Assembly: GCA_023415525.1 (NCBI GenBank)
Contig: JAEZKI010000201.1
Location: 1-8,753, forward strand
DNA length: 8,753 nucleotides
Direction: 5' to 3'
Source of the DNA: Bacillota bacterium
GTDB taxonomy: Bacteria; Bacillota; Clostridia; Lachnospirales; Cellulosilyticaceae
Made by a program: the position numbers and the translations under genes. Of the stretch, positions 6,272 through 8,753 are shown in pieces. Within the stretch, counting starts at the first letter, position 1. Each line of letters starts with the position of its first letter. Below the pieces are notes generated by a model. That model did not search any database. It saw nothing but the letters and a program-made list of their open reading frames with translations, and was not told the origin of the DNA.

Positions 6272-7837
6272 ATGAAGTTAATGAAAAAGGGGTTAGTAGC
6301 TGGGTTAACAACAATCTGTGCAATGAGTATGTTACTTTCAGGTTGTGGCGCTAAGAAAGAAGAAGTAGCACCAGCAGCAACTGCAGACACAAAGACAGAA
6401 GCACCAGCAACACAAGCACCAGCAACAGAAGCACCAGCAACTGATGCTGTAGATACTTCTAAACAAGTAGAACTTACATGGTATTTTATTGGTAATGGTC
6501 CACAAGAGGATGTAGGCAAAGTTGAAGAAGCAGTTAACAAATATCTTGCTGATAATACTAGCCTTAATGCAACGATTAAATTAAACTGCTTTGACTGGGG
6601 TTCATATCCTGACAAATTACAAGCTATGATTGCTTCAGGTGAGAAATTTGATATTTGCTTTACATCTAACTGGGCAAATGATTATTTCCAACAATCAGCT
6701 AAGGGTGCATTCTTACCATTAAATGATATGCTTCCAAAATATGCTCCAAAAACACAAGAGTTATTAGGTGAAGATTTCTTAAGTGGTTCTAGAATTGATG
6801 GTGTTAACTATGCGATTCCAGCCAACAAAGAAAAAGCTCATCAATGGGGCTTATTAGTTCGTAAAGACATTGCAGAGAAATACAAGATGGATTTCTCAAA
6901 TGTAAAAACACTTGCAGATATGGAACCATTCTTCCAAACTATTAAAGAAAAAGAGCCAAATATGTATGCTCTTGAATCTGTAATTGGTGAGTCAACCTAC
7001 CGTCTTTTAGACTACGATTATGTAGGAGCTGAAAAAACAGTTGGTGTACTTACAAATGATTCAGCTGATATGAAAGTATTTAACCAATTCGAAGCACCAG
7101 AAACATTAGAATTATTTAAGTTAATGCACAAATTCTATAAAGCTGGTTACATAAGAGAAGATGCAGCTTCTGTAAATGACTATTCAGCAGACCAAAGAGC
7201 TGGTAAAATCTTTGCAGCTACTCGTTCTTTAAAACCAGGAAAAGATGCAGAAGAAAGTAATGCAATGGGTCAACAATATATCCAACTTGAATTGACACCT
7301 CCAATTATGTCAAACAGAGAGACAACAGGTTCAATGCAAGCTATTTCTAGAACATCTGAAAATCCTGAAAGAGCTTTAATGTTCTTAGAATTATTCAACA
7401 CAGATCCAGTTCTTAACAACTTAATCAACTATGGTCTTGAAGGCGTTCACTACGAAAAGATTAATGAAAATCAAATTAAATCACTTCCAGACAGCAGCAA
7501 ATACGCTAGTGGTCTTGGTTGGATGTATGGTAACCAATTCATTAACTTCTTAATGGATAATGAAGCTACAGACAAATGGCAACAATTCGAAGCATTCAAT
7601 GCAGCAGCTAAACCTACAAAATCTTTAGGTTTCGTATTCAATCCTGATAAAGTTAAAACTGAAATCGCTCAGTGTGCAAGTATTTGGGATCAATACATGG
7701 CTCCACTTGAAACAGGTACAGCTGATCCAGAAGTAGAACTTCCAAAAGCAATTCAAGCTTTCAAAGAAGCTGGCTCAGATGCTATTATGGCTGAAAAACA
7801 AGCTCAATTAGATGCTTGGGTAGCAGCAAATAAATAA
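6272..7837 (+). CDS. LplA/LipO-type lipoprotein substrate-binding protein with DUF3502-like C-terminus
   Basis: A 521-residue lipoprotein that captures the sugar outside the cell and delivers it to the two permeases encoded just upstream. AGGAGG at 6259-6264, 7 bases before the ATG, fixes the start. Residues 1-24 are a lipoprotein signal peptide (MKLMKK, hydrophobic core, lipobox LSGC), with Cys25 as the lipidated residue. Residues 26-62 are an Ala/Pro/Thr-rich linker containing three APAT units. The solute-binding fold follows from about 66 (VELTWYFIGNG). The region from about 385 to 518, including GLEGVHYEKI, SLGFVFNPDKVKTEIA and a lysine/alanine-rich last helix, resembles the DUF3502 end of LplA/LipO proteins. 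It sits 56 bases after the second permease gene, a wider gap than the other two, and its codon use looks more biased, as expected for the most highly expressed component. The ligand is unknown. Confidence 0.93.
   Translation: MKLMKKGLVAGLTTICAMSMLLSGCGAKKEEVAPAATADTKTEAPATQAPATEAPATDAVDTSKQVELTWYFIGNGPQEDVGKVEEAVNKYLADNTSLNATIKLNCFDWGSYPDKLQAMIASGEKFDICFTSNWANDYFQQSAKGAFLPLNDMLPKYAPKTQELLGEDFLSGSRIDGVNYAIPANKEKAHQWGLLVRKDIAEKYKMDFSNVKTLADMEPFFQTIKEKEPNMYALESVIGESTYRLLDYDYVGAEKTVGVLTNDSADMKVFNQFEAPETLELFKLMHKFYKAGYIREDAASVNDYSADQRAGKIFAATRSLKPGKDAEESNAMGQQYIQLELTPPIMSNRETTGSMQAISRTSENPERALMFLELFNTDPVLNNLINYGLEGVHYEKINENQIKSLPDSSKYASGLGWMYGNQFINFLMDNEATDKWQQFEAFNAAAKPTKSLGFVFNPDKVKTEIAQCASIWDQYMAPLETGTADPEVELPKAIQAFKEAGSDAIMAEKQAQLDAWVAANK
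6398..6442 (+). repeat. three tandem 15-bp units encoding the APAT linker
   Basis: Three in-frame, head-to-tail copies at 6398-6412, 6413-6427 and 6428-6442. They share AAGCACCAGCAAC and differ only at the first base (G, C, G) and the last (A, A, T). They encode EAPAT-QAPAT-EAPAT in the flexible tether between the lipid anchor and the binding domain. Because the units are 15 bp and near identical, copy number could vary between strains without breaking the frame. Confidence 0.9.
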
Positions 7838-7859
7838 TCGATATTAAATTGTCCTTTTG

Positions 7860-7902
7860 AAAAGGCCCCTGTGCTATAAAACATAGCATGGGGCCTTTTT
7901 TT
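7860..7902 (+). terminator. intrinsic terminator of the importer operon
   Basis: The outer stem is AAAAGGCCCC (7860-7869) with GGGGCC plus T's (7890-7899). One bulged T (7870) follows, then the inner stem GTGCTAT (7871-7877) with ATAGCAT (7883-7889) and the loop AAAAC. A run of seven T's (7896-7902) follows. This is a strong terminator, 22 bases after the stop codon. A preceding CCTTTT (7853-7858) could also pair with the left foot AAAAGG, but the loop would be very tight. Confidence 0.93.
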
Positions 7903-7935
7903 AGTCTACCTGTCCCACAACATGCATATGATAAA

Positions 7936-7945
7936 AGAGGGGGGG
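7936..7945 (+). promoter_or_regulatory. ribosome binding site that sets the yqfC start
   Basis: A purine run AGAGGGGGGG ends 5 bases before the ATG at 7951. The longer in-frame start at 7888 lies within the terminator hairpin and has no ribosome binding site, so the 7951 start is chosen. Confidence 0.8.
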
Positions 7946-7950
7946 ATTGG

Positions 7951-8256
7951 ATGATGATACGGAGACAATTACGTAAAGAAAAACGTACCTACAACCTAAG
8001 AGAGCAATTAATGGAGGCATTGGAGCTGCCACAAGAGGTTGTGAGTGATTTACCAGTTATTAACTTAGTGGGAGATAAAGAACTGAATATAGAAAATTTT
8101 AGTCGCCTAGTAGAATACACGGAAGAAATCATTCGGTTAGAAACAAAATGTGGCATGATTTCAATTGAGGGAAAAGCCTTACAAGCTAAGAGTATGACGG
8201 CAGAGCTAATGATTATTAAAGGTAGAATCAAAGCTATGACATTTAGTAAATCCTAA
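7951..8256 (+). CDS. yqfC: sporulation protein YqfC (YabP/YqfC family)
   Basis: A 101-residue protein close to the ~93 residues of Bacillus subtilis YqfC. It begins MMIRRQLRKEKR and has the family pattern: a helix ending in 'ALELPQEVVSDLPVINLVG', then 'LNIENFSRLVEYTEEIIRLET' and a C-terminal beta-rich part 'GMISIEGKAL...ELMIIKGRIKAMTF'. The YabP/YqfC family is linked to sporulation; in B. subtilis, yqfC is in the mother-cell sigma-E regulon. Its biochemical role is not known. The longer frame beginning at 7888 would add 21 residues encoded by terminator sequence and is rejected. The stop is followed after 13 bases by yqfD, the standard order. No convincing sigma-E promoter is visible in the short gap before it. 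Confidence 0.92.
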   Translation: MMIRRQLRKEKRTYNLREQLMEALELPQEVVSDLPVINLVGDKELNIENFSRLVEYTEEIIRLETKCGMISIEGKALQAKSMTAELMIIKGRIKAMTFSKS

Positions 8257-8262
8257 AGGAGG
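8255..8262 (+). promoter_or_regulatory. ribosome binding site that supports the TTG start of yqfD
   Basis: AAAGGAGG overlaps the last two bases of the yqfC stop codon and lies 7 bases before the TTG at 8270, an ideal spacing. No in-frame ATG or GTG lies nearby: the first in-frame ATG is at 8345, inside the conserved N-terminal region. Confidence 0.8.
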
Positions 8263-8269
8263 AAGGACT

Positions 8270-8753
8270 TTGTTTGTAGGAATATGGAATTATTTACGAG
8301 GGTATGTTATAGTAGAAGTAAGTGGGTTTGCCCTTGAAAGATTCATGAACTTAGCTGTTAATAATGCTGTTTATTTATGGGACATTAAGAAAGCAGAGGG
8401 GAAGCTTTATTTTAAGGTGAGTATAGGTGATTTTAAAAAGTTAAAACCCTATGCTAAAAAATCACATTGTAAGGTACGTATTTATCGTAAAGTAGGTATG
8501 CCCTTTAAAGCGTATCGCTATAAGAGGCGGAAGATGTTTACCCTAGGTTTTTTCTTATTTATAGCTATTCTTTGGTCACTGTCTTCTTTCGTATGGCTTA
8601 TAGAAGTGGAGGGAAATGAAAAGGTCAATACTTTAGATATTCTTTCTACTTTAGAAGAAGAAGGTTATGGTATAGGAAAATTTAAACCCAAGCTTCAACT
8701 CAGACAAGCAGAGGCTATTTTAGTCAATAAATATCCAGAAATTATTTGGACAG
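8270..8753 (+). CDS. yqfD: sporulation protein YqfD, N-terminal part (3' end outside window)
   Basis: The first 161 codons of yqfD, open to the right edge. Translation starts at TTG: (M)FVGIWNYLRGYVIVEVSGF, followed by ALERFMNLAVNNAVYLWDIK. This matches the conserved YqfD opening 'NYL.GYV.I...G...ERF.N......LW'. A basic stretch (residues 79-89, FKAYRYKRRKM) precedes one membrane segment at about 90-111, after which an extracytoplasmic domain begins (VEGNEKVNTLDILSTLEEEGY). YqfD is a membrane protein needed for efficient sporulation in Bacillus and conserved in spore-formers, usually next to yqfC and followed by phoH. It is absent from the usual ORF calls restricted to ATG because of the TTG start and the truncated end. 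Identification is firm; molecular role unknown. Confidence 0.92.
   Translation, partial: MFVGIWNYLRGYVIVEVSGFALERFMNLAVNNAVYLWDIKKAEGKLYFKVSIGDFKKLKPYAKKSHCKVRIYRKVGMPFKAYRYKRRKMFTLGFFLFIAILWSLSSFVWLIEVEGNEKVNTLDILSTLEEEGYGIGKFKPKLQLRQAEAILVNKYPEIIWT

Noticed and set aside
6235..6615. Reverse-strand reading frame of 126 codons over the lipoprotein start
   Set aside because: It is opposite the signal peptide and the APAT repeat, has low-complexity Ala/Val/Ser content caused by that repeat, and no ribosome binding site; it is a shadow.
7925..7932. Sigma-E -10-like CATATGAT before yqfC
   Set aside because: No ATA-type -35 at the right distance, and the start site would fall in the ribosome binding site.
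7888..7950. Longer start for yqfC at 7888 (21 extra residues)
   Set aside because: This ATG lies in the right arm of the terminator hairpin, has no ribosome binding site, and the added residues do not resemble the family; the ATG at 7951 has a strong site and matches the usual YqfC length.

Overview
This is AT-rich DNA from a spore-forming Gram-positive bacterium, most likely a clostridium of the Lachnospirales type. The evidence is the strong AGGAGG-type ribosome binding sites, the YesM/YesN-style two-component system, the Lpl-type sugar transporter with a lipoprotein binding protein, and the yqfC-yqfD sporulation pair. The genus is not certain; Cellulosilyticum or a relative would fit, but that is a guess. 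Every gene lies on the + strand.

Layout. (1) Positions 2-3999 hold the tail of one extracellular solute-binding protein gene, a YesM-type sensor histidine kinase and a YesN-type response regulator with an AraC DNA-binding domain. They are packed with 9- and 14-base gaps and closed by a strong hairpin terminator at 4005-4033. (2) Positions 4034-4310 are non-coding. They hold a run of inverted repeats and a plausible promoter, and are the likely control region of the next operon. (3) Positions 4311-7837 encode a sugar importer: an LplB-type permease, a YtcP-type permease and a DUF3502-type lipoprotein binding protein. A textbook terminator at 7860-7902 closes this unit. No ATP-binding subunit is present, as is usual for transporters that share an MsmX/MsmK-like ATPase encoded elsewhere. 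(4) Positions 7951-8753 hold yqfC and the 5' part of yqfD, two sporulation genes normally found upstream of phoH and ybeY in Firmicutes, so the right edge enters conserved core genome.

How the genes may work together: the kinase, perhaps aided by the solute-binding protein encoded just before it, senses an extracellular sugar or oligosaccharide. It phosphorylates the response regulator, which would then act on the repeat-rich region before the importer operon. The substrate cannot be deduced, because no glycoside hydrolase or catabolic gene is in view.

Nothing here is clearly an undescribed system. The two points most worth a second look are the binding protein-kinase-regulator triad beside a second importer with its own binding protein, and the cluster of hairpins and inverted repeats between them, including a perfect 11-bp inverted repeat.
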